Shown here piece by piece: positions 1 through 5,309 of a stretch of 7,928 nucleotides of DNA. The DNA comes from Syntrophorhabdus sp. (lineage in GTDB: Bacteria; Desulfobacterota; BSN033; UBA1163): positions 1-7,928 of the forward strand of contig DYHU01000174.1 in NCBI GenBank assembly GCA_020724025.1. Direction: 5' to 3'. A model generated the notes under the pieces. The model searched no databases, was not told the origin of the DNA, and was given only the letters and a program-made list of their open reading frames with translations. The first letter of the stretch is position 1, and every line of letters begins with the position of its first letter. The translations under genes and the position numbers were made by a program.

Positions 1-145
1 GAGATTACCAACACGCGGCAAAAACAATGGAACGACCACTATAATCGTTCGCTATCATAAAGGGAGTGTCGTTGTTGGGAGTGATGGGCGGACATTCGCT
101 CCGCACTACGTGCGTCGCTCATAAGAGTGTCCGCCCATCAGTTAG
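1..145. repeat. partial attC-like recombination site (S0)
   Basis: Right part of a folded intercassette site; its left end is outside the window. Bases 15-72 match the shared module of the sites at 4571-4718 and 5305-5547: a GCGGCAAAAACAATGG block, then a CGACCAC block, then GGGAG-GTCGT. Bases 1-15 match 2684-2698 at 14 of 15 positions, so the missing left part probably resembles the compound site at 2479-2858. A perfect 12-bp stem, GATGGGCGGACA (83-94) with its complement (128-139), encloses a smaller CGCAC/GTGCG hairpin at 102-114. The site ends with GTTAG at 141-145. Calling it an attC site is an inference from the overall cassette pattern. Confidence 0.6.
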
Positions 146-158
146 TCAACTGACTAAT
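141..158. mobile_element. gene-less 18-bp mini-cassette between two sites
   Basis: GTTAGTCA at 141-148 and TGACTAAT at 151-158 form an inverted repeat around a two-base centre. The left half has the form of a cassette's left end and the right half that of its right end, except that the final C of CTAAC is T. It therefore reads as a cassette reduced to its two ends, with a full site on each side. Alternatively the two adjoining sites are one large structure and this palindrome is only part of it. Confidence 0.45.
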
Positions 159-328
159 CGGGGCGCGGGCTTCGGTCGCCGACGCCTTGGCTCAGGCGAC
201 CTTCGCCCTCGATGGGCTTCCGTTCGCTGCGTCCCGCTTTGCAGGATCGCCCATCTTCGGGAAAAACTTCAATGTCCAGTCGAGCCTTTGGCTCGCCTGT
301 CCACTGCGTTTTTCCCGCGCCCCGTTAG
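154..328. repeat. attC-like folded site (S1), inverted copy of the site at 7770
   Basis: Outer stem: CGGGGCGCGGG (159-169) pairs with CCCGCGCCCCG near 314-324, framed by CTAAT and GTTAG. Inside, in minus-strand sense, are: a CGGGAAAAAC/GTTTTTCCCG stem capped by CGAGCC-AAA-GGCTCG; a GATGGGC/GCCCATC stem holding an AAA-looped hairpin; and a GGTCGCC/GGCGACC stem with a GAA/GAA internal loop. The fold looks like a cloverleaf. Bases 170-328 reverse-complemented match 7770-7928 with two differences by my reading. Open reading frames here are by-products; both copies encode the same peptide beginning MAQATFALDG. Confidence 0.75.
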
Positions 329-361
329 GCGAAGTGCGAGCGAAACGTGTGCTGTTTTCTC

Positions 362-571
362 TTACATTTTGTCTTCCAACTTTTTTCTGAACTTCATTAG
401 TCGCCAAATTGGATCCGATGGACACCGATCAGTGAACGCGCTTTGAAGAATCACCAGACCCATAAGAGCAACAAGTGCAAGTCCAACGGTGATGTTGATC
501 CAGTTGGCAATTGCGGCAAAGATGAGCAACATAATGCCCTGGCCAAGAGATCTAGCGTTTTCGAGATACAT
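362..571 (-). CDS. small DUF2892 (YgaP-like) membrane protein, copy 1
   Basis: A 69-residue protein, mostly hydrophobic from residue 11 to 46, consistent with two membrane helices separated by a short turn near W19-N21. It ends in a Cys-Pro motif (CPSD, about residue 50) and a basic, charged tail. This pattern fits the DUF2892 family (YgaP-like transmembrane domain) of inner-membrane proteins, whose function is generally unknown; some members are fused to rhodanese domains. It is about two-thirds identical to the protein at 923-1132, differing mainly in the tail. The ATG at 571 follows an AAAGGAG ribosome site. It is the last gene of a three-gene minus-strand operon, 79 bp after the DUF3303-like gene. 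The stop codon lies about 30 bp from the cassette end at 324. Confidence 0.8.
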   Translation of the reverse strand: MYLENARSLGQGIMLLIFAAIANWINITVGLALVALMGLVILQSAFTDRCPSDPIWRLMKFRKKLEDKM

Positions 572-650
572 ATGATTTCTCCTTTCTAATGTTATAATAC
601 GACATTTTGTTTTAGTGATCGAGGTGCAAGAATATTTTCATTGCCAGTTA

Positions 651-902
651 TTACCGCTCGATCGGTTCTTGAGTAACTGGGGTGATTGTTGCCGTGCAAC
701 GTTTCCAGCTGGGATCTAAAAACTTGTGCAGTGCTTCTATGTTATCCGCTTCCACAATGTAGTAGATCACGTGTTGGGAGAATGCCCCGTACATCGCCTG
801 CAACTTGACCCCTTGCACGTTGGGATCATACAGCGTCTTTGAACCCCCGACATCTTTGGGACAATTCTCTGGGGTGTGGATCTGTGTGACGTGAAATAAC
901 AT
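651..902 (-). CDS. small DUF3303-like / ferredoxin-fold protein
   Basis: An 83-residue soluble protein starting MLFHVTQIHTPENCP. That opening, the hydrophobic strand VIYYIVEAD (residues 45-53), the helix ALHKFLDP and the final strand ATITPVTQ match my recollection of the DUF3303/muconolactone-isomerase-like alpha-beta sandwich proteins, which often begin MLFHVTxTHT. No catalytic role can be assigned. An in-frame ATG 28 codons upstream exists, but the start at 902 is preferred because AAGGAGGTGA stands just before it and the upstream codons overlap the preceding gene. It is the middle gene of a tight operon, only 20 bp after the stop of the first DUF2892-like gene. The fixed company of two similar membrane proteins suggests a shared task at the membrane, which is inference. 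Confidence 0.7.
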   Translation of the reverse strand: MLFHVTQIHTPENCPKDVGGSKTLYDPNVQGVKLQAMYGAFSQHVIYYIVEADNIEALHKFLDPSWKRCTATITPVTQEPIER

Positions 903-922
903 GGTTTTTTCACCTCCTTGTT

Positions 923-1132
923 CTATCCTTTGCTTTCCAGTTTTTTCTTGAGACCCATAGGTCGCAAGAATAGATCTGATGGACACCAGTCAGTAAATGC
1001 GCTTTGCAGAATCATCAATCCGATAAAGGCAACAAGCGCAAGCCCAATGGTAAGATTGACCCAGTAGGCAATGGCTACAAAGACCAGTAGCATGATGCCT
1101 TGCATCAAAGCTCTGCCGTTTTCCAGATACAT
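923..1132 (-). CDS. small DUF2892 (YgaP-like) membrane protein, copy 2
   Basis: A 69-residue paralogue of the protein at 362-571, of the same length. Identical blocks include MYLEN at the start, GLALVA in the second helix and ILQSAFTD followed by CPSD. Two hydrophobic segments (about residues 12-23 and 27-46) predict two membrane helices; the tail is basic. It is the first gene of the operon. Its ATG follows a strong AAGGAGGT site with good spacing. The 66 bp upstream, up to the cassette end at 1198, are AT-rich and could hold the operon promoter. The retained pair suggests a duplication inside one cassette. Function unknown. Confidence 0.8.
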   Translation of the reverse strand: MYLENGRALMQGIMLLVFVAIAYWVNLTIGLALVAFIGLMILQSAFTDWCPSDLFLRPMGLKKKLESKG

Positions 1133-1149
1133 AGTTTTTACCTCCTTAT

Positions 1150-1198
1150 AGAGTTATTCTTTTTATATTTTATACACCCAGTAAGCATTACGCCTAAC
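1150..1198 (-). promoter_or_regulatory. possible promoter of the DUF2892-like operon
   Basis: On the minus strand a TATAAAATATAAA run (near 1161-1173) lies upstream of the operon's ribosome site. No convincing -35 element is seen; the base 17 bp upstream falls in the cassette-end TTAGGC. The call rests on AT-richness and position only. Confidence 0.25.
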
Positions 1199-1214
1199 GT
1201 GTGCATGCATTATT
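1185..1214. other. collapsed cassette junction without a folded site
   Basis: The right end of the DUF2892 cassette finishes at 1198. Directly after it, GCATGCATTATT (1203-1214) matches bases 8-19 of the nuclease cassette's right end (reverse complement of 2465-2476) with one mismatch at base 11. Bases 1-7 expected for that cassette's left end are absent, and no intervening repeat exists. The simplest reading is a deletion that removed the site and fused two cassettes, stopping just short of the nuclease stop codon. Confidence 0.5.
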
Positions 1215-2483
1215 CCACCGTTTTGGAAATCTTTCTCATTATGTTATGATTCTCTCCGAGTTTGCAGAGAGCATCACAATGTTCTCGTAACTCAGAAAAG
1301 AGAATGTAGTGAATCGTCAAGCGGTTGTTTCGTATTGCCGGCCTTGTGAGTTGCAGAACAACATCCTTTTCTCTGCTGTCAGGAATAACCAGAAAAAGAG
1401 TACGTTGCTCTTCTGGAAAGGAGAAAGACAAATCTGAAAGCCTGAGAATGCCAGAGTAAATAGAAGTGCTCTTCTCAACTTCAAAGGCACTCATAATATT
1501 ATTCAACCCTTTTTCCAGCCATAAAACATCAATCAAATTGATAGTGTTAAAAACATCAGGATCAACTTGAAGCGATGGCAGTTGCTCAAGGCTCATAAAG
1601 CTGAAGCTGTTGCCTTGATAGCTCTTAGATCGGTCGTTCGCTGCTGCAACCACGTTATAGCCGAGCGAACGGCCAATCTTGAGCAGATGATATTGCATTT
1701 CTGTGTGCAAATCATTCTCTTGTTGTTCGTTGAGGACTTCGGCGTGTCGCTTTTGAAGTTGACGTTCTATTTTCTTTCTCTCGTGCTCGCTCAGTACGCC
1801 CTCATCACTTACAATGATGTTTCCCATACCGATTTCAAAAAGTAATCCACAGAGAGCGCCCAAATCGTTGGATAAGAGCGCTTTGTATTTGTTGTTCGTG
1901 GCAAGAATGATTTCCCTGATCCTCAGATAATCTTCCCACGATCCTAACTTCTTCTTCTCGCTGAACAAAGCATTGAAGCCTCTAAGAATAGCAGTGTTAA
2001 AAGGTGGCATCAGTGTGGGATGTAAGAAGTAGAGAATGTTCGCTGCGGCGGGGCCAAGACCTTTGATGTGTTTCTCACTAAGCTGGATGATTTCTGTAAG
2101 CAGGTTTTGTTCTTTTGATGTGTTAAGAGATGCCTCTAAGAATTGACCGAAGCATTTTTTGTTCACTTGATGTTCATAAATATCGGGTATGCGAAGCTTC
2201 GGCTTCCAATAGAATGGATGCGCAGCGCCTTCAAAGACCTGCTTCTGTTCGGTGATACATGTAAGCACAAATTCCAGAGACGATCCTTTGAAGTCGTTTG
2301 GAAAGGTTCCTTGCTTGATGTCGTCCACGACTTGAAGCACACCTCTGCGAATCGAGCGAAAAGCCTTGAGCCTCTCTTCGTTGTTGACGAACCACGTGTT
2401 GTAGACAGATTCTCTGTCCTGCTTATAGCTGTTGATCAGTTGTTCTATAGTTGCCATCGTTGTAAATAATGCTTGCGGCTAAC
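1199..2483. mobile_element. gene cassette: HhH/PD-(D/E)XK nuclease
   Basis: The right end at 2463-2483 reads, reverse-complemented, GTTAGCCGCAAGCATTATT, with G at base 8 and A at base 11 like the other right ends. The left end is truncated (see 1185-1214). Only 26 bp separate the nuclease start codon from the cassette end, and those bases are mostly the terminal repeat, so no private promoter fits upstream. Confidence 0.55.
1210..2457 (-). CDS. candidate nuclease: inactive HhH glycosylase-like domain plus PD-(D/E)XK-like domain
   Basis: A 415-residue protein with two recognisable parts. Residues 120-180 resemble the HhH-GPD DNA-glycosylase core: a GLGPAAAN hairpin (133-140), then, 14 residues on, NTAILRGF (154-161). 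Aligned with endonuclease III, the Schiff-base lysine position is Ala137 and the catalytic aspartate position is Asn154, so this part should bind DNA but not cleave bases. Residues 250-345 look like a PD-(D/E)XK nuclease: helix with E253, then GYNVVAANDRS-like strand, IDVLWL with D310, and [13 protein letters not shown] with E326 and E328. The last two give an ExE rather than ExK pattern. No methyltransferase neighbours it, which favours a modification-dependent or defence nuclease over a classical restriction enzyme. There is no Shine-Dalgarno sequence; ATG at 2457 is the only sensible start. Domain reading is good; function is inferred. Confidence 0.75.
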   Translation of the reverse strand: MATIEQLINSYKQDRESVYNTWFVNNEERLKAFRSIRRGVLQVVDDIKQGTFPNDFKGSSLEFVLTCITEQKQVFEGAAHPFYWKPKLRIPDIYEHQVNKKCFGQFLEASLNTSKEQNLLTEIIQLSEKHIKGLGPAAANILYFLHPTLMPPFNTAILRGFNALFSEKKKLGSWEDYLRIREIILATNNKYKALLSNDLGALCGLLFEIGMGNIIVSDEGVLSEHERKKIERQLQKRHAEVLNEQQENDLHTEMQYHLLKIGRSLGYNVVAAANDRSKSYQGNSFSFMSLEQLPSLQVDPDVFNTINLIDVLWLEKGLNNIMSAFEVEKSTSIYSGILRLSDLSFSFPEEQRTLFLVIPDSREKDVVLQLTRPAIRNNRLTIHYILFSELREHCDALCKLGENHNIMRKISKTVE

Positions 2484-2625
2484 TGTGTGCAGCAAAAACA
2501 AAGTTGCGGCACAAACTATAAAATGATAATCCCCGTGTGCGGGGGAATTCTCTGTGAGTCCCGCTGTTGTTTAGCGGGGCGAACCGACTTGCACACGTTT
2601 TTCCCTTAGCTGCGTTTGCGAACCT

Positions 2626-2658
2626 GCCTGCCGAAGTGCCTTCGGCACGTAGGCAGGC
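2626..2658 (+). repeat. hairpin with GAA/GTA internal loop (a)
   Basis: Arms GCCTGCC and GGCAGGC enclose a three-by-three internal loop, GAA on the 5' side and GTA on the 3' side. Inside it is a GTGCC/GGCAC stem with a TTC loop. On this strand the loop could form sheared G-A pairs around an A-T pair; on the complement it would be T-C mismatches, so the plus strand should fold better. Confidence 0.7.
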
Positions 2659-2782
2659 TACAAATGACGGGCGTTGGCAAACCGAGAATACCAACACGTG
2701 CCTGCACGCCGGAGTGCATGTAGTAACTCTGAGAATTCCCAAACCGTTTCGGCACGCAGGCGTGAGCAAAAGCGTTGAGCGA

Positions 2783-2835
2783 TCCGCCGAAGTACCGCTG
2801 TAACGCACTCATCTCCGATGCGGTACGTAGGCGGA
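2783..2835 (+). repeat. hairpin with GAA/GTA internal loop (b)
   Basis: Arms TCCGCC (2783-2788) and GGCGGA (2830-2835), then GAA (2789-2791) opposite GTA (2827-2829), then an inner GTACCGC/GCGGTAC stem (2792-2798 with 2820-2826) and a 21-nt loop. The stems differ from the hairpin at 2626-2658, but the internal loop and its closing C-G pairs are the same. Confidence 0.7.
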
Positions 2836-2883
2836 GAGCGTCGTTGTTACCGCTTTTATGTGCAGTGCGCCGTAAATGAAAAC

Positions 2884-2941
2884 TTGATTCTATCAGAATT
2901 AAGTACTAATTTGTGCATAGATTATGTAGAAGGAGAACTCT
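2884..2941 (+). promoter_or_regulatory. putative promoter and ribosome site of the toxin-antitoxin pair
   Basis: TTGATT (2884-2889) and TAATTT (2907-2912) are 17 bp apart and could be -35 and -10 elements. AAGGAG (2930-2935) lies six bases before the antitoxin ATG and is a clear ribosome site. The promoter elements are weak matches; the ribosome site is convincing. Type II antitoxins usually repress such promoters, but I see no obvious operator. Confidence 0.4.
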
Positions 2942-3211
2942 ATGCCAATCATCAAATCAATCTCAAGCTTGCGCAACCGAACTCGAGAGATTGCTACCAT
3001 CTGTCACGATCAGGATGAACCGGTCTATCTGACGACCAACGGAGAAGGCGATCTGGTCGTGATGAGCATCGACCATTACGAACGGCTGAAAGCTCAAGTT
3101 GAACTCTTTGAGAAGCTCGGAGTTGCTCAAGCACAATCGGCAGCGGGGAAGAAGGGCATCACTCACAAACAGATGATGACCAAACTCCGACGCCGAATCA
3201 ATGCCCGATAA
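2942..3211 (+). CDS. Phd/YefM-family antitoxin
   Basis: An 89-residue protein with the Phd/YefM layout. The N-terminal DNA-binding and dimer fold spans residues 1-50: S6-x-x-S-L-R, a short helix, then PVYLTTNGEGDLVVMSIDHYERL, the family's PV-x-IT-x-NG-x-x-x-x-V-x-x-S-x-x-x-Y-E-x-L pattern. A charged C-terminal tail (about 51-89) should wrap the toxin and neutralise it. In this family the antitoxin also represses its own operon, more strongly when bound to toxin. The last 11 bases overlap the start of the toxin gene, typical of translational coupling that keeps antitoxin ahead of toxin. The start is fixed by AAGGAG six bases upstream. Toxin-antitoxin cassettes are common in chromosomal integrons, where they are thought to stabilise arrays. 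Family call is firm. Confidence 0.92.
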   Translation: MPIIKSISSLRNRTREIATICHDQDEPVYLTTNGEGDLVVMSIDHYERLKAQVELFEKLGVAQAQSAAGKKGITHKQMMTKLRRRINAR

Positions 3212-3506
3212 GTATACACTCCGCTATCTTCCTGTTGCGGATGCTGATCTTGTTGAGATTTTCGACTTCATTGCACAAGATAGTGCAAAGCGGGCGTTGT
3301 CCTATCTCGAAAAGCTCGACAAGCGAATTGGATTACTTGAGCAACATCTACTCCTTGGACGTGTACCCCGCCATCGGAAACTTCGAGAATACGGTTACCG
3401 AGTCCTGATTGTTGAATCCTACCTTGTCTTCTACATTATCCGTGGACGGACGATTGAGATTCATCGAGTTGTTCACGGCTCACGGAACTTGGAACAGCTG
3501 ATTTAG
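3201..3506 (+). CDS. ParE/RelE-family toxin
   Basis: A 101-residue protein of the ParE/RelE superfamily. The N-terminal strand YTLRYLPVADADLVEIFDFIAQ leads into two helices (about 13-50). The C-terminal sheet contains YGYRVLIVESYLVFYII (65-80) and ends with EIHRVVHGSRNLEQL (86-100), the usual family ending (compare V-x-HG-x-R-x-x-x-x-L). RelE members cut mRNA on the ribosome and ParE members poison DNA gyrase; the sequence alone does not decide which. The helix-rich N terminus and the HGSR ending lean to ParE-like. The start ATG overlaps the antitoxin stop by 11 bp with no clear ribosome site of its own, implying coupled translation. The gene appears intact and full length. Confidence 0.92.
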   Translation: MPDKYTLRYLPVADADLVEIFDFIAQDSAKRALSYLEKLDKRIGLLEQHLLLGRVPRHRKLREYGYRVLIVESYLVFYIIRGRTIEIHRVVHGSRNLEQLI

Positions 3507-3541
3507 CCTGCCAGACTAGACCTCGTTGCGGCGCATTGCAC

Positions 3542-3670
3542 CTAACGGCTCGGGGGCTGCCGCAGTGGCGGATTAAAATGTTCGTCACTGTTAGCCGAAA
3601 CAAAAGTAAATTATTTGCACAAAACTTTCTTCTCGCTCTGCACCCGCCATTGTCGGCAGCCCTTATGTTA
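3542..3670. repeat. attC-like folded site (S3)
   Basis: Framed by CTAAC (3542-3546) and GTTA (3667-3670). The main stem pairs GGGCTGCCG (3554-3562) with CGGCAGCCC (3654-3662) and continues CAGTGGCGG (3563-3571) with CCGCCATTG (3644-3652), giving a G-T pair inside CAGTG/CATTG. An internal GTTAGCCG at 3590-3597, with CAGTG/CACTG flanking 3563-3590, could be a shorter nested site of about 57 nt, close to the classical attC length. Confidence 0.65.
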
Positions 3671-3747
3671 TCTGTCGTTTTCTTTCGCCTGCTGAGTAAT
3701 TGGTCGTATGGCACAAATTAAACTACATGATTGGACAGTTCAGAGAA

Positions 3748-4551
3748 TTAAAAATATTCAATCTCTCTTTTCAAAATGAACAATGGCACATCATTTTCAA
3801 GTTCAATGCTTTTTATCCAATTCCAATTTTTGTCATAGTCATACTGGTAGGTGTATTTCACTTTAACGCTGCCGTCTGAGTCGTGTTTGTTCCTTTCAAT
3901 TTGATTCCCATGGTCGTCATACTTGTAAGTTTGTTTACTCGTAATGATTCCGTCCGGTTTGTACCAATTCGTTTCAATCATATTTCCATTTTCGTCATAC
4001 TTCCAGGTGTATCTCCAATCTAAGTTTCCATCCGGTTTGTATCGGTGTTCTTCAATGATATTACCATGGTCATCATTTCGGTAAGTGGCTTTCCAATATA
4101 AAGTTCCATCCGGGTTATAATACTTATCTTCGATCATGTTCCCCATACTGTCGTAGATGGAAATGGATTTTCCCCCCGGGCTCCCGTCCGGTTTGTAAAT
4201 ATTCCTTTCTATATAATTCCCATTTTCGTCATATTTGTAAGTGGATTTCCAATTCGGAGTCCCGTCCGGTTTGTACTCATCCACTTCAATTTTATTTCCC
4301 TTGTTGTTAAAAATATAGACGATACTATCTTTTCTTTCTCCCTTTTGAATTTCTCCGTTTTTTTCAACCGCCACATATTTACTCTCCCGGATTATTCTTA
4401 TCTGCCCTTTAAGGTTCATTTTTTCCCAGTCGTTTTTTTGTTTTTGAATCGCATTTTGGCCCGCTGTATTATTCGGTACTGATGAACAGAACACAAACAA
4501 CAAGGAGATAATCGGTATTGAAATGATTTTTTTCATTTGAATAAGATTCAT
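3748..4551 (-). CDS. exported protein with six 26-residue YDENGN/YKPDG repeats
   Basis: A 267-residue protein. Residues 6-22 (MKKIISIPIISLLFVFC) form an export signal; Cys22 could be lipidated, though Phe at the position before it is unusual for a lipobox. After a charged linker, residues 79-234 hold six perfect-length 26-residue repeats of the form Y-x-YD-x-x-GN-x-IE-x-x-x-YKPDG-x-x-x-W-K-x-T, with a degenerate seventh and an end rich in aromatic residues. The pattern recalls YD/RHS-like and other beta-strand repeat proteins of the cell surface, but the unit length differs from classical RHS repeats. Role unknown; binding or adhesion is a guess. No Shine-Dalgarno sequence precedes either ATG; the one at 4551 is used, 4536 (MKKII) is equally possible. 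Confidence 0.75.
   Translation of the reverse strand: MNLIQMKKIISIPIISLLFVFCSSVPNNTAGQNAIQKQKNDWEKMNLKGQIRIIRESKYVAVEKNGEIQKGERKDSIVYIFNNKGNKIEVDEYKPDGTPNWKSTYKYDENGNYIERNIYKPDGSPGGKSISIYDSMGNMIEDKYYNPDGTLYWKATYRNDDHGNIIEEHRYKPDGNLDWRYTWKYDENGNMIETNWYKPDGIITSKQTYKYDDHGNQIERNKHDSDGSVKVKYTYQYDYDKNWNWIKSIELENDVPLFILKREIEYF
3850..4317 (-). repeat. six tandem 78-bp coding repeats
   Basis: These encode residues 79-234 of the exported protein. All six units are exactly 78 bp. The PDG and GN positions are near constant while the rest has diverged, so the duplications are not recent. Confidence 0.8.
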
Positions 4552-4570
4552 AATTTTTTTAAATGACAGA

Positions 4571-4718
4571 TAACGTTTAGCGTAAGCACGCCTGCCGAAG
4601 GCATCCCTTCGGGAGTTGTTTTTGCCGCTATGAACGACTCATTTTTCTCGCGGCAAAAACAATGGAGCGACCACAACTGTCCTCTATGGAAAAGAGAGCG
4701 TCGTGGTTTGTGCTGTTA
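4571..4718. repeat. attC-like folded site (S4)
   Basis: Framed by TAAC (4571-4574) and GTTA (4715-4718). A CCGAAGG/CCTTCGG hairpin lies at 4595-4612. A perfect 13-bp stem pairs TTGTTTTTGCCGC (4616-4628) with 4650-4662 over a 21-nt loop beginning TATGA and ending TTTTTCTC. Then follow GGAGCGACCAC and GAGAGCGTCGTGG. A GCAC/GTGC pair next to the ends is separated from TAAC by 11 bases on one side and by one base from GTTA on the other. Confidence 0.7.
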
Positions 4719-5309
4719 TGTGCCGCACAGTGAGCACCAAGCGCAACTCAGATAGCTACTGACTCAATACTTTGATCCTGCTCTGAGGTTCGGAATCCAC
4801 CGATTGACATTCCTACGGTATTGAACGTACTCTTCTCCAAACCATTTGAGATGTCTCGGCTCTTCGTATAGGACAATGAAAAGGTGAAATATAAGCCCTG
4901 CCAATATGGTATATGCCAGCAGCGCTGGTGACGCAAACCATGCAGAAAGCGCAAGCAGCACCATCATTTCACCAAAGTTCACTGGGTTTCTGAGCCACCT
5001 GTAGGGCCCTTTGACGACGAGCTTTTTGGGAGGATATACTGGCGAAGGGATTCCTCCTCCAATTCTCTGAAAAAGAACTATGCACCATAACTGCAACGCC
5101 GCGCCGGACAAGGCCACAAACACTGATACGACTTGAACAATGAGAGAAGGTTGCCGCACTACCCCCAAGAATGTTTCTACGGACATCGCAAGCCATGGAA
5201 GGATCAGAATGGTAACTCCGTAGTAGAACACATTTACCAGAATATTTCTAAGCGTCACGTTCATTACAGCACCCAACTCTAGAGCAAAGAAAACTGCGTG
5301 GCAACTAAC
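4715..5309. mobile_element. gene cassette: methyltransferase-like membrane protein
   Basis: Left end GTTATGTGCCGCACAGT (4715-4731). Right end, reverse-complemented, GTTAGTTGCCACGCAGT (5293-5309). They match at 13 of 17 positions; base 11 is G left and A right. The gene reads minus. Confidence 0.65.
4764..5264 (-). CDS. isoprenylcysteine/phospholipid methyltransferase-family membrane protein
   Basis: A 166-residue integral membrane protein of the isoprenylcysteine carboxyl methyltransferase/PEMT superfamily. Hydrophobic segments at about residues 8-24, 42-66 and 100-133 predict four or five helices. The signature GPYRWLRNPVNFGEM (86-100) and the terminal EEPRHLKWFGEEYVQYRRNVNRWIP (134-158) are the conserved S-adenosylmethionine- and substrate-binding region, with E134/E135, FGEEY and RW-IP in place. 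Bacterial members methylate small lipids or remain uncharacterised, so the substrate cannot be named. The reading frame extends 27 codons upstream, but those codons lie in the folded site, so the ATG at 5264 (MNVTLRN) is chosen. Its ribosome site is weak. It is alone in its cassette. Confidence 0.85.
   Translation of the reverse strand: MNVTLRNILVNVFYYGVTILILPWLAMSVETFLGVVRQPSLIVQVVSVFVALSGAALQLWCIVLFQRIGGGIPSPVYPPKKLVVKGPYRWLRNPVNFGEMMVLLALSAWFASPALLAYTILAGLIFHLFIVLYEEPRHLKWFGEEYVQYRRNVNRWIPNLRAGSKY

Larger units (their letters stand above)
324..1198. mobile_element. gene cassette: DUF2892-like operon
   Basis: Left end GTTAGGCGAAGTGC (324-337). Right end, reverse-complemented, GTTAGGCGTAATGC (1185-1198). 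They match at 12 of 14 positions, with mismatches at bases 9 and 11 (G left, A right). Both ends fit the integron half-site consensus GTTRRRY/RYYYAAC exactly over the first seven bases. The cassette holds three minus-strand genes. No folded site follows its right end; see the junction at 1185-1214. Confidence 0.7.
2479..2858. repeat. very long compound attC-like site (S2)
   Basis: This 380-nt region and the short leader after it hold no gene. It starts with CTAAC (2479-2483) and ends at TTTA (2855-2858), where GTTA is expected. It is packed with hairpins: CCCCG/CGGGG near 2531-2544; CCCGC/GCGGG near 2560-2578; a 33-nt hairpin at 2626-2658 and a larger one at 2783-2835, both with a GAA/GTA internal loop; TGCAC/GTGCA near 2703-2718; and GGGAATTCTC (2543-2552) pairing with 2731-2740. 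Pieces of the shared module occur at both ends: GCAGCAAAAACAA near 2496 and GGAGAGCGTCGTTGTT near 2833. It looks like a normal site enlarged by inserted hairpin units. Confidence 0.6.
2855..3546. mobile_element. gene cassette: toxin-antitoxin pair
   Basis: The left end at 2855-2875 and the right end at 3526-3546 (reverse-complemented) match at 17 of 21 positions. The central GTGCA-TGCGCCG block is shared and base 11 is G on the left and A on the right. The left end begins TTTA instead of GTTA. The genes read plus, opposite to every other cassette gene here, while the G/A polarity of the ends is the same as for the other cassettes. Confidence 0.7.
3667..4574. mobile_element. gene cassette: 26-residue-repeat protein
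   Basis: Left end GTTATCTGTCGTTT (3667-3680). Right end, reverse-complemented, GTTATCTGTCATTT (4561-4574). The only mismatch in 14 is base 11, G left and A right. The cassette is more AT-rich than its neighbours. Only 23 bp lie between the start codon and the cassette end, so a private promoter is unlikely. The 74 bp between the left end and the stop codon hold nothing I recognise. Confidence 0.7.

Noticed and set aside
154..328. tRNA or other cloverleaf RNA gene
   Set aside because: The cloverleaf-like fold has no anticodon arm, TPsiC motif or CCA end, and the size is wrong; it recurs as a DNA site between cassettes.
66..446. Open reading frames across the first 450 bases, and the matching minus-strand frame at 7726-7911
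   Set aside because: They run through the folded sites. Both copies give the same peptide only because the DNA is an inverted repeat; no ribosome site and no recognisable domain.
1210..2457. Active DNA glycosylase of the endonuclease III type
   Set aside because: The catalytic lysine and aspartate positions are Ala137 and Asn154, and no iron-sulfur cysteine cluster is present.
2531..2578. Rho-independent terminator
   Set aside because: The two short GC hairpins are followed by no real T run on either strand and form part of the larger folded site.
2479..2812. Several overlapping frames of 68-109 codons on both strands
   Set aside because: The region is dense with palindromes, which keep frames open on both strands. 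No start signals or domains.
3436..3714. Minus-strand frame overlapping the toxin end and site S3
   Set aside because: It lies opposite a well-supported toxin gene and crosses a folded site, with no domain signal.
3748..4551. RHS/polymorphic toxin
   Set aside because: The YD-like repeats are 26 residues, there is no RHS core-end motif and no C-terminal toxin domain; the protein is too short.
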